Below, piece after piece: positions 26,477 to 34,243 of a DNA stretch of 64,000 nucleotides; the first letter of the stretch is position 1; every line of letters begins with the position of its first letter. The DNA is from Fictibacillus marinisediminis (GTDB taxonomy: Bacteria; Bacillota; Bacilli; Bacillales; Fictibacillaceae): positions 4,290,757 through 4,354,756 of the forward strand of contig NZ_JAIWJX010000002.1 of assembly GCF_023149135.1 (NCBI RefSeq), in the 5' to 3' direction. Position numbers and translations under genes: made by a program. Under the pieces are notes generated by a model. The model did no database searches and was not told where the DNA came from. It was given only the letters and a program-made list of their open reading frames with translations.

Positions 26477-27325
26477 TTGGCAAATATTATTAAACCTAAC
26501 CCAAAGCTTTATGTAATGGATAATGGCCGTATGAGAATGGATAAAAACTGGATGATTGCGATGCACAGTCCAGCAACAGTGGAGAATCCCAATACACCAA
26601 CTGAGTTTGTCGAGTTCCCTGTCTATACTGTACTCATCGACCATCCAGCAGGTAAAATTCTTTTTGATACTGCTTGCAATCCTAACTCAATGGGGCCTGA
26701 AGGCCGGTGGGGGAAAGCAACACAGCAAATGTTTCCAATCAATATGGGAGAGGAATGTTATCTTCATAACCGCCTGGAGGAGCTAGATGTAAGACCCGAA
26801 GATATTAAATACGTAATAGCATCCCACCTTCACCTTGACCACGCTGGGTGCTTGGAGTTATTTACAAATGCGACAATCATCGTTCATGAAGATGAGCTGA
26901 ACGGTGCCCTTCAAACGTATGCCCGCAATGAAAAAGAAGGAGCATACATCTGGGGAGATATTGATGCCTGGATAAAAAATAATCTTCAATGGAAAACCAT
27001 AAAACGAAGTGAAGACAATCTTGAATTAGCAGAAGGAATTAATATCCTTAATTTTGGAAGCGGACATGCCTGGGGTATGCTTGGCCTTCAGATTAACATG
27101 CCAGAAACAGGCGGGATTATTCTCGCCTCAGATGCTATTTATACAGCTGAAAGCTTCGGACCGCCGATCAAGCCGCCTGGCATTATCTATGATTCACTGG
27201 GCTATTCCAACGCAGTTGAGAAAATACGCAGAATCGCGAAGCAAACTGGTTCCCAAGTCTGGTTTGGACACGATGCTGACCAATTTAAAACATTCCGCAA
27301 ATCTACTGAAGGATATTACGAATAA
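26477..27325 (+). CDS. AHL-lactonase-like metallo-beta-lactamase-fold hydrolase
   Basis: A 282-residue member of the AiiA/AttM branch of the metallo-beta-lactamase fold. The dinuclear zinc site is complete: His117-x-His119-x-Asp121-His122 (HLHLDHAG), His197 (GSGHAWG), Asp219 (ASDAIY) and His265 (FGHDAD). No signal peptide. Family members open the lactone ring of N-acyl homoserine lactones or gamma-butyrolactone. Translation starts at TTG, 7 bases after GGAGGAGAAG. It lies 14 bases after the ALDH and 18 bases before the Fe-ADH, so the trio is one operon, and it resembles blcC of Agrobacterium. Which lactone it takes is not visible. Confidence 0.88.
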   Translation: MANIIKPNPKLYVMDNGRMRMDKNWMIAMHSPATVENPNTPTEFVEFPVYTVLIDHPAGKILFDTACNPNSMGPEGRWGKATQQMFPINMGEECYLHNRLEELDVRPEDIKYVIASHLHLDHAGCLELFTNATIIVHEDELNGALQTYARNEKEGAYIWGDIDAWIKNNLQWKTIKRSEDNLELAEGINILNFGSGHAWGMLGLQINMPETGGIILASDAIYTAESFGPPIKPPGIIYDSLGYSNAVEKIRRIAKQTGSQVWFGHDADQFKTFRKSTEGYYE

Positions 27326-27343
27326 AATAGAGGGGGAAAAACA

Positions 27344-28525
27344 ATGAGTGTCGCAAAGTTAGTTTTCACCCCATTAAGCTACACAGGATGGGGATCACTG
27401 AAGGAATTGCTTCCTGAAGTTGCGAAGTATGCGCCAAAGAGAATTCTTGTTATCACAGATCCAATGCTGGCCAAGATAGGAATCGCTCAACGCGTAACAG
27501 AACCGCTTGAAGAACAGGGCTATTCTGTCACTTTATACACGGACGTCGTTCCTGAACCTCCTGTAGAAACAGGAGAAAAGCTGGTTTCCTTTACCCGTGA
27601 AGGAGAATTTGACATGGTCGTCGGTGTAGGCGGCGGAAGCGCACTCGATTTGGCCAAATTAGCTTCAGTATTGGCTGTGCATGATGGTTCTGCAGCTGAT
27701 TACTTAAACTTATCCGGCTCTAAAAATGTAGAAAAAAAAGGGTTGCCTAAAATCCTCATTCCGACTACATCCGGAACCGGTTCAGAAGTGACAAATATCT
27801 CTGTCCTCTCCTTAGAGACCACAAAAGACGTGGTGACACACGATTATCTTCTCGCGGATGTAGCCATTATTGATCCGGAGCTGACCGTATCGGTTCCCGC
27901 CAAAGTAACGGCAGCTACGGGAATTGATGCTTTAACCCATGCAGTGGAAGCCTATATTTCAGTGAATGCAAGCCCTGCCACTGATGGCTTAGCCCTGCAG
28001 GCGATCCGCTTAATAGGACGATCCCTTCGGAAGGCCGTTACAGATGGAAATAACCGGCAAGCAAGAATTGATATGAGCAATGGGAGTTATATCGCAGGCC
28101 TTGCATTCTTTAACGCGGGAGTAGCCGGAGTTCATGCCTTGGCTTACCCGCTTGGCGGGCAATTTCACATTTCCCACGGTGAATCGAACGCCGTCCTTCT
28201 TCCCTATGTAATGGGTTATATTCGGAAAAGCTGCACAAAGCGTATGGCGGACATCTTAAATGCCCTGGGTGGAAATTCTGCCTACTTATCCGAAGAAGAA
28301 GCTTCCTATAAATGTGTAGAAGAACTCCAGAGGCTTGTGAGTGATGTTGGAATTCCAGCTGCTTTATCTGGCTTCAATGTACCGGTTTCAGCCCTGGAGA
28401 GCTTAACACAGGATGGAGTAAAGCAAAAAAGAATCCTGGCCAGAAGTCCTCTTCCTTTATTAGAAGATGATATTAGGAAAATATATCAAGTCGCCTTTAA
28501 TGGAACGATCGTAGAGCCAACTTAA
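27344..28525 (+). CDS. Iron-containing alcohol dehydrogenase (group III), candidate 4-hydroxybutyrate dehydrogenase
   Basis: A 393-residue iron-dependent alcohol dehydrogenase. The nucleotide-binding motif GVGGGSALDLAKL and PTTSGTGSEVT, the metal region ATGIDALTHAVEAYIS with DGLALQAIRL, and the histidines in GVHALAYPLGGQFHISHGESNA are all present. The last gene of the sigma-54 operon, 18 bases after the lactonase and preceded by AGAGGGGG. In Agrobacterium an Fe-ADH (BlcB/AttL) oxidises 4-hydroxybutyrate to succinate semialdehyde beside the same two partners. 1,3-Propanediol or lactaldehyde activity is an alternative. Confidence 0.87.
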   Translation: MSVAKLVFTPLSYTGWGSLKELLPEVAKYAPKRILVITDPMLAKIGIAQRVTEPLEEQGYSVTLYTDVVPEPPVETGEKLVSFTREGEFDMVVGVGGGSALDLAKLASVLAVHDGSAADYLNLSGSKNVEKKGLPKILIPTTSGTGSEVTNISVLSLETTKDVVTHDYLLADVAIIDPELTVSVPAKVTAATGIDALTHAVEAYISVNASPATDGLALQAIRLIGRSLRKAVTDGNNRQARIDMSNGSYIAGLAFFNAGVAGVHALAYPLGGQFHISHGESNAVLLPYVMGYIRKSCTKRMADILNALGGNSAYLSEEEASYKCVEELQRLVSDVGIPAALSGFNVPVSALESLTQDGVKQKRILARSPLPLLEDDIRKIYQVAFNGTIVEPT

Positions 28526-28567
28526 TTAATAAAATATGTAAAGGGGCTGTCCAAGAAGTCTGTAAGC

Positions 28568-28715
28568 TGTTGATTTCCGTTCCAGGCTGCTCGCTTTCCG
28601 CGGGGCGTGCGGTGAGCCTCTTGGTGCAAGCACCGGCGGGAGTCTCACCTGTCACGCTAGTCCCGCAGGAGTCTCGCATCTTCCACTTCAATTAACTTTT
28701 CATTGAAGATTTTTC
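28568..28715 (+). repeat. Dispersed GC-rich repeat, copy C (short, shortened 5' edge)
   Basis: Family 1, forward orientation. It has GTTGATTTCCG, CTCGCTTTCCGCGGGGCG, GTCTCACCTGTC and CCGCAGGAGTCTCGC but lacks the GTAACCTTTGTTGC edge and the 60-bp module. It sits between the alcohol dehydrogenase stop and its terminator, and a copy of the terminator arm (AAAGGGGCTGTCC, 28540-28552) lies before it. Confidence 0.85.
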
Positions 28716-28720
28716 AAGCC

Positions 28721-28773
28721 AAAAAGGGGCTGCCTGAAGGTCAATTTTCGACTTTCTGGACAGCCCCTTTTTC
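28721..28773 (+). terminator. Long-stem terminator of the sigma-54 operon
   Basis: AAAGGGGCTGCC-TGAAGGTC/GACTTTC-TGG-CAGCCCCTTTTT folds as one long hairpin with a U-rich end. It is displaced about 200 bases from the stop by the repeat. Confidence 0.75.
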
Positions 28774-28794
28774 ATTTTCTTTTCATGTCAGCAG

Positions 28795-28872
28795 ATTATT
28801 TTAGCGGATGAACCTACAGCAAGCGAAGTAAAATCCAGAAATAATGCGGATTCTTACTTAGTCAATCATTAA
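28795..28872 (+). pseudogene. Possible relic of an ABC transporter ATPase
   Basis: A short open stretch reads IILADEPTASEVKSRNN...VNH and stops. LADEPTA is the Walker B/D-loop sequence of ABC exporter ATPases such as MacB/LolD. Nothing of the rest of the domain remains. It could be a chance match. The remainder of the 28526-29006 gap is AT-rich and holds nothing I recognise except an MFS gene leader. Confidence 0.3.
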
Positions 28873-29006
28873 TTACTTGTATCTAAAATGACAAAAATAG
28901 TTTTTAATAAATTAGGGAGATCCAAGAAAAAATTTTTATGGTATGATAGTTAGATTGTTTACCAGCTATGTGACACATTTACATTCATCTAAGAAAAGAG
29001 GCAGTT

Positions 29007-30215
29007 ATGCACGCCGCAAAATTATCCAAGCGACATTGGTTACTCATCTTTACACTTACTTTATTAACATTTGTTCTCGGGACAAGCGAATTTGTTATCG
29101 TTGGAATCTTAACCGATATTTCCTCGAGTCTTCATATCACAAATGCAAAAGCAGGCACACTCGTGTCTGCATTTGCGATTACATTTGCCATTGCCACACC
29201 AATCGTAATGTCAGCCACAAGCCATTTTCCAAAGCGTAAATGGATGTTGTTTTTGATAGGATCGTTCATTGTCCTGAATGCTTTGTGCGTGATTTCGACG
29301 AGCTACATCATGCTCCTTGCACTTCGAATGATGACGGCGGTTGTAACAGGAGTTTTAATCTCTCTTGCTATGATCGTTGCAAGTGAAACCATGCCGATCG
29401 CAAAACGCGGACTTGCTATATCCTTCGTTTTCGGTGGTTTTACTCTTGCAAACGTCATTGGAGTACCGATAGGCACTGTCATTGCTGAATGGTATAACTG
29501 GAATGCAACCTTCCTGTTTACGACTCTTCTGGGGGGAATTTCATTTTTTGCATCTTTCTTCATTTTGCCTAAAATGCACAGTCAAATTCGCAGCTCGATG
29601 CGTGATCAATTTTCTTTATTGACACACCCGCGAATCTTAATGGCTTTTTTCATTCCATCACTTGGATTTGGAGCGACGTATGCCATTTATACGTATCTGG
29701 TCCCGATCCTGAAGGGAATGGAAGCACCACGCAGTTCAATCAGTTTGATCTTGTTTGGCTACGGATTTATTTCGATTTTCAGCAACATACTCGCTGGTAA
29801 AATTGCCAGCTATAATGCTATCGGACGCCTTCGGTTTGTTTTCTTTTTGCAGGCCTTGGTTCTGATCAGTTTATATTGGACGACAAATCATTTTATCTTT
29901 GGATTGGTCAACATTGGCTTTATGTCATTAATGGCCATCCTTTTAACCACCTCTACCCAGCTTTATTTGATAGACCTTGCTGGTATTTATCAGCCAAAAG
30001 CAACAGGACTCGCTGCTTCCCTTATGCCTGTGGCAAGCAATGTTGGTATTGCCTTTGGTTCCGCATTAGGCGGATTTGTTTACCATCAAGGAAACTTGAT
30101 GAATGTGACATGGGTCGGGGGGCTGGTTGCTATCTTTGCAAGTCTTCTAACTTTCCTAAGTCACCGCTTAGACCAAAAACAAAAAACCAGCATAACGGAA
30201 AAGCTAATTAGTTAA
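29007..30215 (+). CDS. MFS transporter, DHA1 type (AraJ/YdhP-like)
   Basis: A 402-residue major facilitator with 12 predicted membrane segments. Start features: LGTSEFVIVGILTDIS in helix one, which is typical of the AraJ/YdhP/Sugar efflux branch of DHA1 drug or sugar exporters. The conserved loop 2-3 motif is weak (TSHFPKRKW). It follows an AAAAGAGG site. It is a single unit bounded by the operon terminator upstream and its own terminator. The substrate is unknown. Confidence 0.82.
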   Translation: MHAAKLSKRHWLLIFTLTLLTFVLGTSEFVIVGILTDISSSLHITNAKAGTLVSAFAITFAIATPIVMSATSHFPKRKWMLFLIGSFIVLNALCVISTSYIMLLALRMMTAVVTGVLISLAMIVASETMPIAKRGLAISFVFGGFTLANVIGVPIGTVIAEWYNWNATFLFTTLLGGISFFASFFILPKMHSQIRSSMRDQFSLLTHPRILMAFFIPSLGFGATYAIYTYLVPILKGMEAPRSSISLILFGYGFISIFSNILAGKIASYNAIGRLRFVFFLQALVLISLYWTTNHFIFGLVNIGFMSLMAILLTTSTQLYLIDLAGIYQPKATGLAASLMPVASNVGIAFGSALGGFVYHQGNLMNVTWVGGLVAIFASLLTFLSHRLDQKQKTSITEKLIS

Positions 30216-30233
30216 TCCTTCAATTAAAATTAA

Positions 30234-30284
30234 AAAAAGAAGTATCAAGAACGCAGCGTTGTTCTTTGATACTTCTTTTTTATA
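30234..30284. terminator. Terminator of the MFS gene
   Basis: A long stem AAAGAAGTATCAA/TTGATACTTCTTT with A and T tails; probably works for both strands. Confidence 0.85.
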
Positions 30285-30329
30285 TATTGACTATGTGCTT
30301 ACCTCAAAAAAAATAATGAACAATTATAA

Positions 30330-30809
30330 TTACTTATGGTACGGTTCTCCACGATTAATCCGGAATGCCCGATAAATCTGCTCCACCAGTACGAGCTTCA
30401 TTAACTGATGCGGATATGTGATCCGGCCGAACGAAATCTTCTCATTCGCCCGTTTCATGACTTCATCACTAAGCCCCAGTGATCCTCCGATAACAAATGC
30501 CACTTTGCTTTTCCCGTAGGTCGCCAGCTGGTCCAAGTTTTTGGCTAAATCTTCTGAAGAGATCAGCTTTCCCTCAATCGCCATGGCAACAACATGAGCA
30601 TCCTGTGGGATTTTCGCCAGGATTCGCTCACCTTCTGCCTTTTTCACAATCTGCATTTCCTGATCACTCAAGGTTTCAGGCGCTTTTTCGTCCGCTACCT
30701 CGATAATTTCTATTTTGGCATATGGCCCGAGCCGCTTTACGTATTCATCAATTCCCATTTTTAAATACTTTTCTTTCAGTTTGCCAACGGTTACTACTAA
30801 GATATTCAC
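30330..30809 (-). CDS. rlmH: 23S rRNA (pseudouridine1915-N3)-methyltransferase RlmH
   Basis: A 159-residue SPOUT methyltransferase that methylates pseudouridine 1915 in helix 69 of 23S rRNA. It shows the N-terminal [17 protein letters not shown], the SAM-binding knot [13 protein letters not shown] and the C-terminal [33 protein letters not shown]. The C-terminal Tyr-His-Lys is invariant. The start codon is GTG with AAAAGGAG 9 bases upstream. It corresponds to yydA at the same place near oriC in B. subtilis and is followed by no operon partner. Confidence 0.95.
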   Translation of the reverse strand: MNILVVTVGKLKEKYLKMGIDEYVKRLGPYAKIEIIEVADEKAPETLSDQEMQIVKKAEGERILAKIPQDAHVVAMAIEGKLISSEDLAKNLDQLATYGKSKVAFVIGGSLGLSDEVMKRANEKISFGRITYPHQLMKLVLVEQIYRAFRINRGEPYHK

Positions 30810-30835
30810 AGGGGAAAACTCCTTTTATAAACAAC

Positions 30836-31080
30836 TTATCCACAAAAGTTATCCACATATACACAAAATCTATCCACATTTAGTATAGGATCACTCGTTC
30901 GATACTTTATATATGGCCTTTTTTTCGCAATACGTACATGTTGTTGATAACTTTTCTGTTTCTGTTAATAACTCCAGATTCGGATAGATTTCCAATTCAT
31001 CAACGATCTCATCGATCCCGATATCCACATGTTCATCACAGCAAAATTTTTTCAACGTCATTCTCCTTTATTTATCCACA
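30836..31080. other. DnaA-box cluster at rlmH/yyzF
   Basis: TTATCCACA at 30836-30844 and 30849-30857, CTATCCACA at 30870-30878 and TTATCCACA at 31072-31080, with an ATATCCACA at 31021-31029. B. subtilis has a DnaA-box cluster at the same gene (yydA), which titrates DnaA and dampens over-initiation. Confidence 0.7.
30891..31055 (-). CDS. yyzF: YyzF-like CxxH/CxxC small protein
   Basis: A 54-residue protein, MKKFCCDEHVDIGIDE...STTCTYCEKKAIYKVSNE. It has a CxxH motif (CDEH) at the N terminus and a CxxC (CTYC) near the C terminus, probably binding one zinc ion. This is the CxxH/CxxC protein family found next to htrA in Bacillus. The TTG at 31055 has AAAGGAG at 7 bases. An ATG two codons upstream directly abuts that site and is less likely. 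The function is unknown. Confidence 0.8.
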   Translation of the reverse strand: MKKFCCDEHVDIGIDEIVDELEIYPNLELLTETEKLSTTCTYCEKKAIYKVSNE

Positions 31081-31230
31081 TGATGATCTCTTCGTATTTT
31101 AACACAAATCAGTGTCTCACTATTCTGCTTCCGGGTAAATCAATAGACCGTTACTTGCGGTTCGACATGATTTACTTGGCCATTCACACCATTTTCATCA
31201 TCTCAAACTCCTGCCGCTCCAATAAACACA

Positions 31231-31259
31231 AAAAAATCAGGAGATTTCTCTCCTGATTT
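31231..31259 (-). terminator. Terminator of the walR-htrA operon
   Basis: AAATCAGGAGA/TCTCCTGATTT hairpin with T7 on the minus strand, 3 bases beyond the htrA stop. Confidence 0.85.
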
Positions 31260-31261
31260 CC

Positions 31262-32470
31262 TTATGAAGACTTCTGAAGACCCAGTTTAATGGTCGTGAT
31301 TTTCTTTTTGCCTTTGCTGTAGTACGTAATTTTCATCTTATCGTCTACTTCTTTTTTCGTATACAGATATTTGCGAAGCTCAAGTGGAGAGCCGATCTTC
31401 TTGTCATCGAGTGCGACAATAACATCCATCTCTTTGATCCCTGCCCGGTCAGCTGGTGATAATGGATCAACATCCATAACCACGACACCTGATTTAACAC
31501 TTGGCGGCAGCTTTAACGTCGTTTGACGGTGATAGCTGCTGACTTGTGATAATGGGATAGGGCCAACACCCAGGAATGGGCGTTTAACTTCGCCGTAACG
31601 CTCAAGGTCCGCGATAATCGGCTTAGCTGTATCAGAAGGGATGGCGAATCCAATTCCTTCTACTTCCTGCTGTGCAATTTTACTGGAGTTAATGCCGATT
31701 ACCTGGCCGCCGATATTCAGAAGGGCGCCTCCGCTGTTACCAGGGTTGATCGCCGCATCCGTTTGGATGACTTCTGCTTGCCAGTCCGGATTGCCGTCCT
31801 CATCGCTGTCAACTGGCATGGTTCGGTCAGCACTGGAGACAACCCCCTCTGTTACAGAGCCTGGAAATGTTCCGAGCGGGTTACCGATTGCAATGGCCGG
31901 CTCACCCGGTTTCAGTGAGCTGGATGACCCAAATTGAGCCACTTTTTTCACCCTGCTGCCGTCGATTTCAACTACCGCCAGATCCATCAGCGGGTCCGTA
32001 CCGCGCAGTGTGCCCTTCAGCTTCGTGCCATTACTTAGTGTAATCTCAAGGCGGCTGGCACCTTTTACGACGTGATTGTTCGTCACGATATAGGCTTTTC
32101 CGCCTTCTTTTTTATAGATCACACCTGATCCTGAACCGGCAGCCTGCTGGCCTTGGTTCCAGAACTCACCTTGCTGGATGTTCAGCACTTCGACAACTGC
32201 ATCCCGTGCCTTACTGACAGCATCAGTGACGTTGGTCGTGACGTTCACATTCACGTTTTTGTTGATCCCGTTTTGCTCATTAACGCCGGCATTATCTTCA
32301 TTGCTTGAATAGTTATCAGGCAGAAGCCCCATGCCTCCAAGGGCAGGAATTGAAAATAATATGAGCAGGCCGCCTAATATAGCGCCTACTAGAGCGGCCA
32401 GCAAAAATCCGCCTCGGTTTCCTTTTTGCTTTCTTGGACTAGATTCATAATCGTCATCATAATAGCCCAT
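31262..32470 (-). CDS. htrA: HtrA-family membrane-anchored serine protease
   Basis: A protein of about 402 residues: acidic cytoplasmic N terminus (GYYDDDYESS), one transmembrane helix at about 20-42, trypsin-like domain with the triad His (VTNNHVV), Asp (MDLAVVE) and Ser (NPGNSGGALL), and a C-terminal PDZ domain (GVVVMDVDPLSPADRAGIKEMDVI). It degrades misfolded envelope proteins and is the yyxA-type HtrA that closes the walRK operon in Bacillus. The start is uncertain: ATG 32470 has no well-spaced site. A GTG four codons upstream is close to AAAGGA, and TTG codons lie further up. Confidence 0.93.
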   Translation of the reverse strand: MGYYDDDYESSPRKQKGNRGGFLLAALVGAILGGLLILFSIPALGGMGLLPDNYSSNEDNAGVNEQNGINKNVNVNVTTNVTDAVSKARDAVVEVLNIQQGEFWNQGQQAAGSGSGVIYKKEGGKAYIVTNNHVVKGASRLEITLSNGTKLKGTLRGTDPLMDLAVVEIDGSRVKKVAQFGSSSSLKPGEPAIAIGNPLGTFPGSVTEGVVSSADRTMPVDSDEDGNPDWQAEVIQTDAAINPGNSGGALLNIGGQVIGINSSKIAQQEVEGIGFAIPSDTAKPIIADLERYGEVKRPFLGVGPIPLSQVSSYHRQTTLKLPPSVKSGVVVMDVDPLSPADRAGIKEMDVIVALDDKKIGSPLELRKYLYTKKEVDDKMKITYYSKGKKKITTIKLGLQKSS

Positions 32471-32631
32471 TCCCTGCTTCACCGTTCCTTTCAACAATAA
32501 AATGAATGCTGTAATGATTTTTTATTTATTATAAAAAATCAAATCCCTAACTTAAAAAATATGGGTTATTTTTCACACTTTTCCACATTTATTGTTATTT
32601 CCTTAAACGGTGTCCCTTAAACAGAGAGCAG

Positions 32632-33429
32632 TTAAACAAGCACCAAGTCAGTCGGCTGGGCTGCATCCGTATGATAAAGCTGCAGATCTTCACCGATCAC
32701 AAACCCTTTGTTTTCAAGGGTCTGTTTTACAGCAAGATGAGCAATATCTTTCATATTGTTGTCTTTGCTCAGATGGGCGAGGTAGATTCGTCTCGTCTGG
32801 TCGCCTATCAGATCTGCAAGAGCAAACCCGCAGTCTTCATTGGAAATATGGCCGTGATCGCCAAGGATCCTTCGTTTGATGTTCCAAGGATAGCGCCCCA
32901 TCATCAGCATATTGATATCATGGTTCGATTCGATCACAAACGCATCGCTGTGCTTTGTGATTCCTTTCATCCGGTCACTGACATAGCCGGTATCCGTCAT
33001 AAGCGTCAGCTTTTTTCCTTCATGATGGAAGACATAAAACATCGGCTCGGCCGCATCATGGGAAACACCAAAGGACTCAACCTCCAGATCACCGAATGTG
33101 CGGACCGTTTCCATTTCAAAATCAAATTTCTGTTCCGTATCCACTTCACCGATCAGCCCGTTCATCGCTTTCCATGTTTTTGCGTTGGCATAGACTGGCA
33201 GTTTATACTTTCGTGCCAAAACTCCGAGTCCTTTTATATGATCGCTATGTTCATGGGTTACGAGAATACCGTCCAGCTGATCCAGTTCACAGCAGTTTGC
33301 TTTTTCAAATAAGAGTTTCATCTGCTTTGCGCTAAGGCCGGCATCAACAAGCAGGCGCGCATTCCCCGTTTCCACGTAAATCGCGTTTCCGGTACTGCCG
33401 CTTGCCAGCACGCTGAATTGCAAACTCAT
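32632..33429 (-). CDS. walJ: WalJ (YycJ) metallo-beta-lactamase-fold hydrolase
   Basis: A 265-residue metallo-beta-lactamase-fold protein, metal site His59-x-His61-x-Asp63-His64 ([10 protein letters not shown]) with further ligands in [20 protein letters not shown] and ESNHD. In low-GC Gram positives it is always in the walRK operon and has been linked to coordination of cell wall metabolism with replication. It may act as a 5'-3' nuclease. Starts [16 protein letters not shown], 13 bases after yycI. The stretch 32471-32631 between it and htrA is AT-rich and may carry an extra htrA promoter. Confidence 0.92.
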   Translation of the reverse strand: MSLQFSVLASGSTGNAIYVETGNARLLVDAGLSAKQMKLLFEKANCCELDQLDGILVTHEHSDHIKGLGVLARKYKLPVYANAKTWKAMNGLIGEVDTEQKFDFEMETVRTFGDLEVESFGVSHDAAEPMFYVFHHEGKKLTLMTDTGYVSDRMKGITKHSDAFVIESNHDINMLMMGRYPWNIKRRILGDHGHISNEDCGFALADLIGDQTRRIYLAHLSKDNNMKDIAHLAVKQTLENKGFVIGEDLQLYHTDAAQPTDLVLV

Positions 33430-33442
33430 TGTTCAATCCTCT

Positions 33443-34243
33443 CTATTGTTCTCTGTCAATCTCCTGAATGGAGCTGTCTGTTGCGTTCACAAGAAAATGA
33501 GCATCCTCCGTTTCGATAGACCACGTTGGCGCATATACCTGCACATCCTCCACATTTGCCAGACTATAATAACCGAGAACAATCTTATTAATTTTGTCAC
33601 CGCTTGAAAGGTGCTGGGTATTAAACAAGCTACCTAATGCTTTCATAGGCGAAATAATTTCCTGCGGCGTACCCTGTCTGTACACAGAAATAAAAGTTTG
33701 TGTATAGCGGGTGAGAAAACCCTTTTCATTCCATTCGAACATCACCATTCCGCTCGGGCGGTTCGTATCATCATCCGTATCAAAGAAAAGTGGTTGTCCT
33801 TGATAGATTTGTGTAAACCAAATCTTATGGTTCTTCGTGTCTTTTTTATAGAATCGGTATTCATCGCCCCGGTAGACGTCATCTTTCAGAAATTGAGAAA
33901 CATCTTTGACAAGGTCGTTCTTATCCAGCTCCAGCGGCTTTTTTAAGTTAAAAATGAGCGTCGTATCTGTACTGCTGCTGTCCAGCTTACTCGTTTTTGA
34001 TTTAATCTCGTTCGCTGAAAAAGGAGCCCGCTGACCGCTAATCAGGGTTTGATGGTCCTTATAGCTCTGCGGAAGACTATCTTTGTAATCAATATTGTTG
34101 TCCGCCAGCCTTTTTTCAAGAGGCTGCTCAGACAGGTACTTGAGATTGCTCTTGTCCATTTTCTGCGAGAGCTGGTACCCGAGAAAGATATTCAGAATCA
34201 GGAACGTCAGAATAAAAATCGTCTTAGTTTTTTTCCAATCCAT
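33443..34243 (-). CDS. yycI: YycI, negative regulator of WalK
   Basis: A 266-residue bitopic protein with a single N-terminal transmembrane helix (about 7-24, TIFILTFLILNIFLGYQL) and a large extracytoplasmic domain. Together with YycH it holds WalK in check in B. subtilis through contacts within the membrane. Its ATG overlaps the last base of the yycH stop codon (TAATG), so the two are made in equal amounts. Sequence similarity in this family is low, and identification rests strongly on order. Confidence 0.88.
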   Translation of the reverse strand: MDWKKTKTIFILTFLILNIFLGYQLSQKMDKSNLKYLSEQPLEKRLADNNIDYKDSLPQSYKDHQTLISGQRAPFSANEIKSKTSKLDSSSTDTTLIFNLKKPLELDKNDLVKDVSQFLKDDVYRGDEYRFYKKDTKNHKIWFTQIYQGQPLFFDTDDDTNRPSGMVMFEWNEKGFLTRYTQTFISVYRQGTPQEIISPMKALGSLFNTQHLSSGDKINKIVLGYYSLANVEDVQVYAPTWSIETEDAHFLVNATDSSIQEIDREQ

